Assembly: GCF_900100665.1 (NCBI RefSeq)
Contig: NZ_FNCS01000004.1
Location: forward strand, 231,224-295,223
DNA length: 64,000 nt
Origin: Pelagibacterium luteolum
Lineage (GTDB): Bacteria > Pseudomonadota > Alphaproteobacteria > Rhizobiales > Devosiaceae
Direction: 5' to 3'
This document shows, one piece after another, positions 57,380 through 64,000 of this stretch. The notes under the pieces were generated by a model. That model was not told the DNA's origin. It worked only from the letters and a program-made list of their open reading frames with translations, and ran no database searches. Position numbers and translations under genes: made by a program. Position 1 is the first letter of the stretch; the number at the start of each line of letters is the position of its first letter.

Positions 57380-58897
57380 TTACTCGACGGTAACTTCAGT
57401 CAGCCCGAACAACGTACCGGTCGGCGAGGGAACAAAGCCCGAGACGTTTTCGCGCTGCGCTGTGTAGCTGAACGATGTCGACAGCCAGAGCCACGGCGAC
57501 TGTTCCACAAGATGGTTCTCGAACTCCTGGAAGATTTCGACGCGACGCTCAGGGTCGGTCTCGGCTTGGCCTTCGCGCATCAGGCTGTCGAGCGTGTCGT
57601 CGACATAGTTCGAGACGTTGAGCAGGTTGCCGTCATTGGTAAAGTAGCGGTTGTACATCGGATAGGGATCGGGACGTCCGCCATTCTGGGCCACCGCCAT
57701 GTCGAAATCGCCCTGCAGCCAGGTGTCGACATAGACATTGAGCTCCATCATTTCGATGTTGAGCGTGATCCCGATTTCGGCCAACTGTGCCTGAAGGACC
57801 TGGGCTTCCAGAGCGGCATAGGGCGGCTCGCCCGTTGCAGCGATGACCGTGGCCGTAAAGCCATCGACGCCCGATTCCGCCATCAGCTCACGCGCGCGAT
57901 CCAGATCCTGCTCATAGCAAAAGAGCGAGCTGGGATCCTGCGCAAAGGCTGGCATGGTCAATGGCCCCGTGACGGCACCTTCGCCAGCCAGCGCCGTATC
58001 GATGATCGACTGCCTGTCGATGGCGCAGCTCATCGCCTGACGCACGAGCACATTGTCCATCGGCTCACGATTGGGATTGAGCTGAAGCACATTATACGCC
58101 AGCCCCGGCGCACGGTTGAGTTCCAAGCCCGCCTCATTGGGCACCATGGTGGCGACCAGCGGGTCGTTGATCAGCGCGAAATCGGTCTGCCCGGCGCGGA
58201 GCGACGCGAGGATCGCGGTTTCGTCGGGGAGAACGGAAATGTTGATCCCATCGATTCCCAATTCACCGCCGGCCCAATCGGGATTGGCCGTCAGCACTTC
58301 GCGCGAATTGGGCTCCCATGTGTCGAGCACGAAAGGCCCGGACCCGAGCGCCGTCGTCCCCACCGAGCCCGCCTCGATTTCGCTGGCTGGCGCGATGGCG
58401 GCATTGATGCCCGCCATGGCGACAAGGATCGGGACGTCGGGCGTGCTGAGGTTGAACACGACGGTTGCCTCGTCGGGGGTGTCGATGCTTTCGATCGACA
58501 GGAAGTTCGAGCGCGCGGCCGCAGCGGTCGCCTCATTGAGAATGCGTTCGAACGACGCTTTGACGTCTGCTGCCGTGACCTGCTCGCCGTTGGAGAACGT
58601 TGCCGCGGGATCGAGCGTAAAGGTCAGCGTCTGCGCATCCTCGGAAAATTCCCAGCTCGATGCGATGGCCGGCACCACATTGAGTTCGGCGTCGAGGCGC
58701 ACGAGCGGCTCATAGATCAGTTCGAGCAGCCGCAGCGACGAAAAGGCCGTCTGCGTGTGCGGGTCGAGCCCCGTCGCATCCTGAGACCATGCCATGCGTA
58801 GGGTTGCCGCCTCGACGGGGGCCGCAAAAGCCGCCGTCGAAAGCGCCGTTGCCACGGCAAGACCGCTCAAGAATGTTCTTGTCATCGTCTTGGTCAC
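57380..58897 (-). CDS. ABC transporter substrate-binding protein, family 5 (muropeptide operon)
   Basis: About 505 residues. Sec signal MTRTFLSGLAVATALSTAAF then AAPVEA, followed by the SBP_bac_5 domain (LRMAWSQDATGLDPHTQTAF, FTLDPAATFSNGEQVTAADV). The start is probably GTG 58897, with GGAGGGAA 7 bases upstream; ATG 58885 is the alternative. It is the second gene of the murQ operon, so murein peptides or MurNAc-peptides are the likely ligand. Confidence 0.92.
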   Translation of the reverse strand: MTKTMTRTFLSGLAVATALSTAAFAAPVEAATLRMAWSQDATGLDPHTQTAFSSLRLLELIYEPLVRLDAELNVVPAIASSWEFSEDAQTLTFTLDPAATFSNGEQVTAADVKASFERILNEATAAAARSNFLSIESIDTPDEATVVFNLSTPDVPILVAMAGINAAIAPASEIEAGSVGTTALGSGPFVLDTWEPNSREVLTANPDWAGGELGIDGINISVLPDETAILASLRAGQTDFALINDPLVATMVPNEAGLELNRAPGLAYNVLQLNPNREPMDNVLVRQAMSCAIDRQSIIDTALAGEGAVTGPLTMPAFAQDPSSLFCYEQDLDRARELMAESGVDGFTATVIAATGEPPYAALEAQVLQAQLAEIGITLNIEMMELNVYVDTWLQGDFDMAVAQNGGRPDPYPMYNRYFTNDGNLLNVSNYVDDTLDSLMREGQAETDPERRVEIFQEFENHLVEQSPWLWLSTSFSYTAQRENVSGFVPSPTGTLFGLTEVTVE

Positions 58898-58953
58898 TGT
58901 AGTTCCCTCCTTGTTGATCGGCGTCGATCCCTTTGACGACACCGAAAAAGCAG

Positions 58954-59880
58954 TCACGAAATCGAAGCCTCGATCGCCCGGCGCAAAAATCCGTCCGCGG
59001 AATCCAGCGCCTTGCGCGCCGCGGTGGTGTCCATGCCCGTCGTTTGAACGAGGATCGCAAGCTTGGCGTCGTTATCGGTCAGCGCCAGAACCTGCCGCGC
59101 TTCCTCGGTGGTGCAGCCGGTCGCGCGCATCACGATGAGTACCGCACGCGCCAAAAGCTTTTCATTGCTGGCGTGCAGGTCCACCATGAGATTCTGATAC
59201 GTCTTGCCGATCCGGATCATGCTCGCTGTCGAAATCATGTTGAGCACCAGCTTTTGAGCGGTGCCTGATTTCATGCGCGTAGAGCCGGTCAACACTTCCG
59301 GCCCGACAACCGGCGAAATGGCAATATCGGCGATCTTGCTGATCGGGGAATCCGGATTGCAACAAAGCGAAACGGTGACCGCGCCGACCGACCGCGCGTA
59401 GTTGAGAGCGCCGATCACATAAGGCGTCCTGCCGCTGACGGCGATTCCGACAACGACGTCCTTGTCCGTCAACGTGATGGCCCTGAGATCCGCGACCCCG
59501 TCATCCGCGCGATCTTCAGCGCCTTCCGAGGCTCGCACCAGCGCATCGAACCCGCCGGCGATGATCCCGACCACCATGTCATAGGAAACGCCAAATGTCG
59601 GTGGGCATTCCGAGGCGTCCAGCACCCCGAGGCGACCGCTTGTGCCGGCCCCGATATAGACCAGCCGCCCACCTGAGTTAAACGCCTTGACCGTCGCGTC
59701 GACAGTCCGTGCGATTTCAGGAATCACCTTTTTGACCGCGGTCGGAACCGACGCATCTTCGGAATTGATCGTCCTCAGGATATCGAGCGCCGACATCAGA
59801 TCGATACCCATGGTGTGTGGATTGCGACCCTCGGACACCATCCGTTCAAGTTCGGACATGAGATCGGCGCTTGTGTCCAT
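58954..59880 (-). CDS. murQ: N-acetylmuramic acid 6-phosphate etherase
   Basis: Cleaves the lactyl ether of MurNAc-6-phosphate to give GlcNAc-6-phosphate and D-lactate. About 308 residues. The SIS domain motif [20 protein letters not shown] (about 68-87) and the catalytic Glu region RASEGAED (near 118) are typical. I chose ATG 59880; the ribosome-binding site is weak. It is the first gene of an eight-gene operon and divergent from an RpiR-type regulator. Confidence 0.95.
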   Translation of the reverse strand: MDTSADLMSELERMVSEGRNPHTMGIDLMSALDILRTINSEDASVPTAVKKVIPEIARTVDATVKAFNSGGRLVYIGAGTSGRLGVLDASECPPTFGVSYDMVVGIIAGGFDALVRASEGAEDRADDGVADLRAITLTDKDVVVGIAVSGRTPYVIGALNYARSVGAVTVSLCCNPDSPISKIADIAISPVVGPEVLTGSTRMKSGTAQKLVLNMISTASMIRIGKTYQNLMVDLHASNEKLLARAVLIVMRATGCTTEEARQVLALTDNDAKLAILVQTTGMDTTAARKALDSADGFLRRAIEASIS

Positions 59881-60021
59881 GGCTGCGGTCAACGCCCACG
59901 CTCCTGATCGAGCGAAGCGCCCAGTACCGTTCGGGTCCAAACATGGGCCGATGCCATCCAGATACTCCTCACAAGCCTTCTCGTTCGCCCAGCCTATGGC
60001 TCGTTATCGGGATGTGTCAAT

Positions 60022-60052
60022 AAGTTTCATGATTGACCTAATCAATGAACTT
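60022..60052. promoter_or_regulatory. Putative RpiR/MurR operator
   Basis: TGATT-GACCT-AATCA (60030-60044) is a perfect dyad, extended by AAGTT at 60022-60026 and AACTT at 60048-60052. It lies between the divergent murQ operon and the regulator gene. If the regulator used the ATG at 60045, this site would fall in coding sequence, which favours the TTG start at 60117. Confidence 0.55.
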
Positions 60053-60116
60053 TTGTTTCAATGTGACCGGGCCGCGTGATGGTGTAGCGTCACGGCCCGA
60101 ATGGGAGGAGCACTGT

Positions 60117-60968
60117 TTGGCAATCCAATCGACCATCGAGGCCTCGGCCGGAAAATTCACACCCGCCACCCGGCGAGTGGCTGACTTGATCCGCGAAAAC
60201 CCCGCTGCGGTGCTCGAAATGACAATCTCCGAACTCGCCGCGGCGTGTGACACCTCGGTCGCATCCGTCGTGCGCTTTTGCCGGACACTGGGGCTGTCGG
60301 GCTATTCGCAATTGCGCATGTCGCTCGCCACAGAACTGGGCAAGGAGTCAGCGCAGTTCGGCGCGGGCATGACCCTCGGCGCGGAAATCGCCCAATCCGA
60401 CACACTCCAGGAAATGGCCGCCAAGGTCGCCTCTCTCGAAATGCTGGCCATCGACGAAACGGTCTCCGGCCTCGATTTCGCAGCCCTCGAGCGCGTGGTC
60501 GCGGCCATAGACAAGGCGGAGCGCATCTTGCTGTTCGGCATCGGCGCCAGCCAGTTCGTCGCGCAGGACCTGCACCACAAACTCTTCCGCATTGGCCGCA
60601 ACGCATTCCTCCTATCCGATCCGCACGAAGCGTGGACGGCGGCGTTGCTCTCGCCAGCGGGCACTGTAGCACTCGGATTTTCCCATTCAGGCACCACAGC
60701 TGACACAGTGCGCTATCTCGAAATCGCGCGTGAGGCAGGCAGCCTCACCGTCGGTCTCACCGGCTCACCTGATTCCCCTCTGGCCCGCGCCGCCAATGAA
60801 TGCCTGGTCAGCCGAGCTCGCGAAAGCCGCCTGCGCGCCGGCGCCATGGTCAGCCGCATCGCCCAGCTCGCCATCGTAGATTGCCTCTTTCTCGGCGTCG
60901 CGCGCCAGCGCTACGATCAGACGGTCGACGCTCTCAAACGCACCCGCGACGTCACGCATCCGCGCTGA
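60117..60968 (+). CDS. MurR/RpiR family transcriptional regulator
   Basis: About 283 residues. The N-terminal helix-turn-helix of the RpiR type (TISELAAACDTSVASVVRFC, about 39-58) is followed by a SIS sugar-phosphate domain (LLFGIGASQFVAQDL, near 140). I chose the TTG at 60117 because GGGAGGAG lies 8 bases upstream; the ATG at 60045 would add 24 residues that do not resemble the family. It is divergent from murQ and should sense MurNAc-6-phosphate, as E. coli MurR does. Confidence 0.9.
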   Translation: MAIQSTIEASAGKFTPATRRVADLIRENPAAVLEMTISELAAACDTSVASVVRFCRTLGLSGYSQLRMSLATELGKESAQFGAGMTLGAEIAQSDTLQEMAAKVASLEMLAIDETVSGLDFAALERVVAAIDKAERILLFGIGASQFVAQDLHHKLFRIGRNAFLLSDPHEAWTAALLSPAGTVALGFSHSGTTADTVRYLEIAREAGSLTVGLTGSPDSPLARAANECLVSRARESRLRAGAMVSRIAQLAIVDCLFLGVARQRYDQTVDALKRTRDVTHPR

Positions 60969-61060
60969 GGGAGAAAATGTCGCCAGCCCGTCGAGTTTAA
61001 TGCGGCGCGTTCGCCCATGAGATAGAGCCCAATGTCGCAAGGCCCCTGAGAGGACCAGCC

Positions 61061-61413
61061 ATGACACAATACCTCCAATACCTCGTCGCCATTCATCATC
61101 CGGACGACTAGGACCCTGCCATTGCCGAGGACGCCACTATGGACCGCGACATCGCCGCGCCGAACCAGGGTATGAAAGCTGAGGGTATCAGGGTTTTCGT
61201 TGGCGGTCTCAAGCCTCCCCCCGCCGTGCCAGATCGCTCCGCACCCAGCCTGACGGAGACGTCCTCGTCACCGATGGCCCCTATCTTGAAACAAACGAGC
61301 ACATCGGCGGGTTCTGGGTGCTCGATCTCCCGGACATGAATGCCCCTCTTGCCTGGCGACGCAAGGCGGCCATCGCCTGCCGCGCTCCCGTCGAGGTCCG
61401 GGCGTTTAACTGA
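61061..61413 (+). pseudogene. Broken YCII-related (DGPF) domain gene
   Basis: The frame opens at ATG 61061 after AGAGGA and reads MTQYLQYLVAIHHPDD before a TAG stop at 61109-61111. The same frame continues with MDRDIAA and GMKAEGIRVFVGGLKPP, then breaks by a frameshift near 61215-61225. The next frame continues the family sequence (GDVLVTDGPYLETNEHIGGF) to a TGA at 61411-61413. YCII-domain proteins are about 115 residues, which this would be if intact. The two lesions make it a decayed gene. Confidence 0.8.
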
Positions 61414-61425
61414 GCGCATATGAAA

Positions 61426-61450
61426 AAGGCCCCGATCGCTCGGGGCCCTT
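61426..61450 (-). terminator. Rho-independent terminator of the small protein gene
   Basis: GGCCCCGA at 61428-61435 pairs with TCGGGGCC at 61440-61447 (8 bp, 4-nt loop); on the minus strand TTTTT follows. It sits 9 bp past the stop at 61459. Confidence 0.9.
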
Positions 61451-61458
61451 GATAAGCG

Positions 61459-61752
61459 CTAATGTGCGATTTGCAGGCTCTTCGCCGTCCATGACGGACG
61501 ATATTTGCGGTTCACCTTGTGCGGGAACGGATAGTCCGCGCTTTGATACAGCTTATGGATCGCATCGCCCGAAAGCGATTGGCCGTCCACCACGAGCAAC
61601 GCGCCGCGCAGGCTGACGGGCGGAACTTCTTCCACGGCGAACCGCACGGCCTTGGCGACCGAGCTGAAGTTGCGGGAGCCCTGCTCACGGGCGTTTTGCC
61701 AGTCGCTGCCTAGGTAAAGGGCGGCTGGGGCATTCATTTCTATATGTAGCAT
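61459..61752 (-). CDS. Small conserved protein, paralogue of the gene at 62.4 kb
   Basis: About 97 residues, no known function. VAKAVRFAVEEVPPVSLRGA then LLVVDGQSLSGDAIHKLYQS and DYPFPH align with the protein at 62422-62685, so the two are paralogues. It is soluble with no signal peptide. The ATG at 61752 has AGGA a few bases upstream; ATG 61737 is an alternative. A strong terminator follows. Confidence 0.75.
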   Translation of the reverse strand: MLHIEMNAPAALYLGSDWQNAREQGSRNFSSVAKAVRFAVEEVPPVSLRGALLVVDGQSLSGDAIHKLYQSADYPFPHKVNRKYRPSWTAKSLQIAH

Positions 61753-62143
61753 GTGTCCTGTTGCCGACACTTTGGCCGACCAAATTAATGCGCCTCAAGC
61801 CGCTCGGGCGAGGCGCTGGTGTTTCAATCACGTATGGGGACCGAGGGGCAAAGCCAACTTCGGTCGCTTCCATATGGGGTGCAAACGCCAGGTTACAAGT
61901 CGCAGGAAGCCCGTATCGCCCCGGAGCGTAACACGCCTGTTTCCTTGTCGCCCTTGTTAATCTCCCGGCGCGTACCCATATGAAGCTTACGTTTTCAGCC
62001 GATCATTGGCTGCTTCCCACCCCGGTGTCACCGGTAGGGGGCCAACTCCTGATTTTGCGAACGTTCAATCCGATCCGCGTGTTGCGGGCCGGAAACACGC
62101 CCGTGCGTCCATATCGGACCGGGCCACACGAAAAGATACTCTC
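61753..62143. other. Intergenic region and leader of the cold-shock gene
   Basis: 391 bp without a supported gene. It contains a hairpin at 61996-62012 (CAGCCGA/TTGGCTG, one G.U) and a 13-bp palindrome CCGGTG-T-CACCGG at 62022-62034 flanked by CCC and GGG. Long structured leaders are common for cold-shock genes, so these may belong to the cspA 5' UTR. Confidence 0.5.
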
Positions 62144-62350
62144 ATGATCAATGGTACCGTCAAGTTCTTCAATGCCACCAAAGGCTTTGGCTTCATCTCG
62201 CCGTCCGATGGCAGCAAGGACGCTTTCGTTCACATTTCGGCCGTTGAGCGCGCTGGTCTTTCGGGACTCGCCGAGGGACAGGCTGTCTCCTACGAACTGG
62301 AAAACGGTCGCGACGGCAAGGTATCCGCAGTCAATCTGCAGGTGTCGTAA
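62144..62350 (+). CDS. cspA: Cold-shock domain protein
   Basis: Small RNA/DNA chaperone, 68 residues. RNP1 is KGFGFISP (about 13-20) and RNP2 is DAFVHISAV (about 27-35). The start MINGTVKFFNATKG is typical and ATG 62144 is clear although the ribosome-binding site is weak. The leader upstream has inverted repeats that could be temperature-responsive. Confidence 0.95.
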   Translation: MINGTVKFFNATKGFGFISPSDGSKDAFVHISAVERAGLSGLAEGQAVSYELENGRDGKVSAVNLQVS

Positions 62351-62421
62351 TTCAATTGGCCGGGATCGCCTCGCGACCCCGCCCAACCCGCCCTTGAACC
62401 CGTCACGCCGGAGCACAACCC

Positions 62422-62685
62422 ATGAAGCCTGCCAAATTCGATTACACCGCCAGCGCCGAACTCTATCCGGGAAAGCGCTCGACCCGTTTCCGCACAGTGC
62501 GCTACCACCGCTTCAACACGACAGCTGAAGCGCTACGCTATCTGATCGAGGAAATGCCGCCCGAACTCCTGGCCGGCGCCGTCCTCGAAACCGAAGACCA
62601 ACGCTTCGAAGGCGACCAACTCTCGGCCCTCTATCAAGATCAGGCCTACCCCCTGCCCAGAGCGACTGCTAACGTCCCCAACTGA
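62422..62685 (+). CDS. Small conserved protein, paralogue of the gene at 61.5 kb
   Basis: 87 residues. AEALRYLIEEMPPELLAGAV and LSALYQDQAYPLPR match the paralogue on the other side of cspA. It lies 71 bp after cspA on the same strand and may be cotranscribed with it. Function unknown; the positively charged N-terminus (GKRSTRFRTVRYHRF) could touch nucleic acid. Confidence 0.75.
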   Translation: MKPAKFDYTASAELYPGKRSTRFRTVRYHRFNTTAEALRYLIEEMPPELLAGAVLETEDQRFEGDQLSALYQDQAYPLPRATANVPN

Positions 62686-62707
62686 CCGCCCGCCGATGCC
62701 GGGTGTT

Positions 62708-63642
62708 TTAGCTGTCTAGATCGGCAAACTCATCGTCGAAATCGGCCATCTGGGCGAGCTTGATCTGCACGAGCAGGCTCAACTCGTCATAGACGTTCCA
62801 CTCATCGACGATCTTGCCGTTTTTGTAGTGGTAATGGGTAATGCCCATCACCTGCAGGCGCTTGCCGGTGGGCTCGCCTAATTCGGTGAGAATGCCGTAC
62901 CCCATGTGATGGCCCTCCATGACCCAGCGCACGGCAACCTTGGTGCCGCCTTCGGCGCAAGGGGTCGATGCGATGTGCTGGGGCATGAAACCGGCGTCGG
63001 GGATCGAACCGAGCAATCCAAGATATTGGTGGGTGATCGCGGCCACGCCGTAGAGTTCCTTGAGCATGGGGCCATGGTACTGAACGTTTGACGCGTAAAC
63101 GTCCTTCATCTTGCCGAACATGCGGCGATTGAAGACCTCGTGCATCCACAAGAGGGTGTCGCGTTCGAGATCATTGTGCGCCAATTCGAGGTCGGGCTGG
63201 GCTTCCGGCGGATATTGGCCGATCAGGCGGCGGTTTTCGCCGATATCGAGGGCGGTAAGGCCCTTTTCGAACTGCGCCATGGCCGCTTTTTCGGCATAGA
63301 CATGCGGGTCCAGGCCGAGTTGCTTGAGGATGACCATGTTGTCGCCGACGATCCATTCGCGATAGATCTTGTTCTCATAGATCATGCAGTCGGCGATGGT
63401 GCGTGTGGTGAACAGCCGACCCGTCGGGGGGCCGTAGATGCCTGGCTGGGTGTGGCGCCCCGATCCGGTGACCATATGGGAGGTATAGAATCCTTCCTCG
63501 TCATCACCGCGCCAGATGACATGCGTGGCCATGCCGCGACGCTCGGGGAAGGTCACGAGGCGCTGGATGGTGTCGCGCACCACCGTTTCGCGGTCGTACA
63601 TCATCCCCATGTGTTGATTGCCGTTGAGATCTGACCCGGTAT
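62708..63642 (-). pseudogene. SnoaL-like (NTF2-fold) protein gene, 5' end lost to an IS element
   Basis: About 300 residues remain, beginning at SDLNGNQH and the in-frame ATG at 63610 (MGMMYDRETVV). Two NTF2/SnoaL-like segments are visible: one incomplete (RDTIQRLVTFPERRG to MIYENKIYREWIVGDNMV) and one complete (LLWMHEVFNRRMFGKMKDVY to NGKIVDEWNVYDELSLL). Complete homologues have a whole first domain, so the 5' part is missing. The frame runs on into the adjacent IS3 end, giving an artefactual fusion. A shortened product from 63610 is possible but probably non-functional. Confidence 0.75.
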
Positions 63643-64000
63643 TGGAGTGAACCCCTGGGACTGGACCAGCGCAGCGTTCCAAACTAAGCCGCCTGTTGGG
63701 CGAGTTGGGTTTCAAATTCCTCTGGTGAGCGATAGCCGAGGGCAGAGTGGAGCCTGCGGGTATTGTAGATGTCCTCGATGAACCTTGGCAAGCTGTCGAC
63801 GACATCGGCAAAGGTTTCGTATTCGCAGAGATAGACCTCCTCGACCTTGAGCGTTTTCATGAAGCTCTCGGCCTGAGCGTTATGGTAAGGATTGCCGATG
63901 GCGCTCATCGAGCCCCGCAGTCCGGCGGCTTCAAGCTCATTGCGATAACGCTCACTTGCGTATTGGCAGCCGCGGTCCGAATGGTGAATGCAACCGGGGG
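63643..64000 (-). mobile_element. IS3-family insertion sequence, right end (element continues outside window)
   Basis: The end starts with TGGAGTGAACCCCTGGGACT at 63643, consistent with an IS3-family terminal repeat beginning in TG, and is followed inward by the 3' end of a transposase gene. The other end, the partner repeat and target duplication are outside the window, so the exact boundary is estimated. Confidence 0.8.
63684..64000 (-). CDS. IS3-family transposase OrfB, C-terminal part
   Basis: Integrase-core (rve) transposase, truncated by the window edge. The visible part begins PGCIHHSDRGCQYASERYRN, with the second catalytic Asp in HSDRG, and continues with the catalytic Glu in NAQAESFMKTLKVEEV, then RRLHSALGYRSPEEFE. 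The stop is at 63684-63686. The N-terminus and orfA lie beyond base 64000. Confidence 0.93.
   Translation of the reverse strand, partial: PGCIHHSDRGCQYASERYRNELEAAGLRGSMSAIGNPYHNAQAESFMKTLKVEEVYLCEYETFADVVDSLPRFIEDIYNTRRLHSALGYRSPEEFETQLAQQAA

Noticed and set aside
57512..58801. 429-codon plus-strand frame opposite the binding-protein gene
   Set aside because: Antisense shadow of a clear SBP_bac_5 protein; rich in His, Arg and Asp.
62708..63811. A single 367-residue SnoaL-like protein starting at 63811
   Set aside because: The first 60 or so codons lie inside the IS3 element and overlap the transposase gene, so the join is accidental.

Overview
The window comes from an alphaproteobacterial chromosome of the order Hyphomicrobiales. 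High GC content, many tightly packed operons with 1-4 bp stop/start overlaps, a Caulobacter-type Cpa/Tad pilus cluster, the small SRP RNA just upstream of dnaX, and a dapD-dapE pair all point this way. The proteins look most like those of Devosiaceae (Devosia/Pelagibacterium); that genus-level guess is an inference from overall resemblance.

Layout. 1-6.6 kb: the end of a Tad/Flp pilus assembly cluster (cpaC, cut by the window edge, then cpaE, cpaF, tadB, tadC), with a tadD-like lipoprotein gene on the opposite strand. 6.7-11.5 kb: M17 aminopeptidase, hydroxypyruvate reductase, a membrane-anchored tandem cytochrome c, and prephenate dehydratase. 11.6-17.4 kb: SRP RNA, dnaX-ybaB-recR, an MHYT-PAS-GGDEF-EAL protein and an acidic protein. 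17.4-25.1 kb: rmuC, the def-fmt-truA operon, and a dapD-dapE operon carrying three tandem paralogous membrane proteins. 25.1-25.7 kb: a gene-free stretch with a REP-like palindrome and several stable predicted stem-loops. 25.7-33.7 kb: LOG-family protein, a secreted protein, a HAD nucleotidase, argB, an ECF sigma/anti-sigma/fasciclin set, Tat-exported MsrB, and a class I amidotransferase.

33.8-43.2 kb is a complete but uncharacterised catabolic locus: a dipeptide/opine-type ABC importer, a metal-dependent amidohydrolase, a RidA protein, a SelA-like PLP enzyme and an IclR regulator. A strong inverted-repeat operator precedes it. The proposed logic is uptake, amide hydrolysis, PLP-dependent ammonia elimination and RidA clean-up of the enamine product. 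43.3-48.9 kb is a cyanate uptake and detoxification operon (binding protein, permease, ATPase, cyanase). It faces a PAS-AAA+-Fis sigma54 activator; the intergenic region holds a near-perfect sigma54 promoter and nested palindromes suited to activator binding.

48.9-51.2 kb holds molybdenum-cofactor-related genes (MocA-like, XdhC) without a molybdoenzyme. 51.2-61.0 kb is a muropeptide/MurNAc recycling operon: murQ, a peptide-type ABC importer with a fused double ATPase, a serine hydrolase, anmK and a GNAT acetyltransferase, read away from a divergent RpiR/MurR-type regulator. 61.0-64.0 kb is more disordered: a broken YCII-domain gene, a cold-shock gene flanked by two small paralogous genes, and a SnoaL-like gene whose 5' end has been removed by an IS3-family element that runs off the window.

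No CRISPR array, tRNA, 16S/23S/5S rRNA or prophage was seen.
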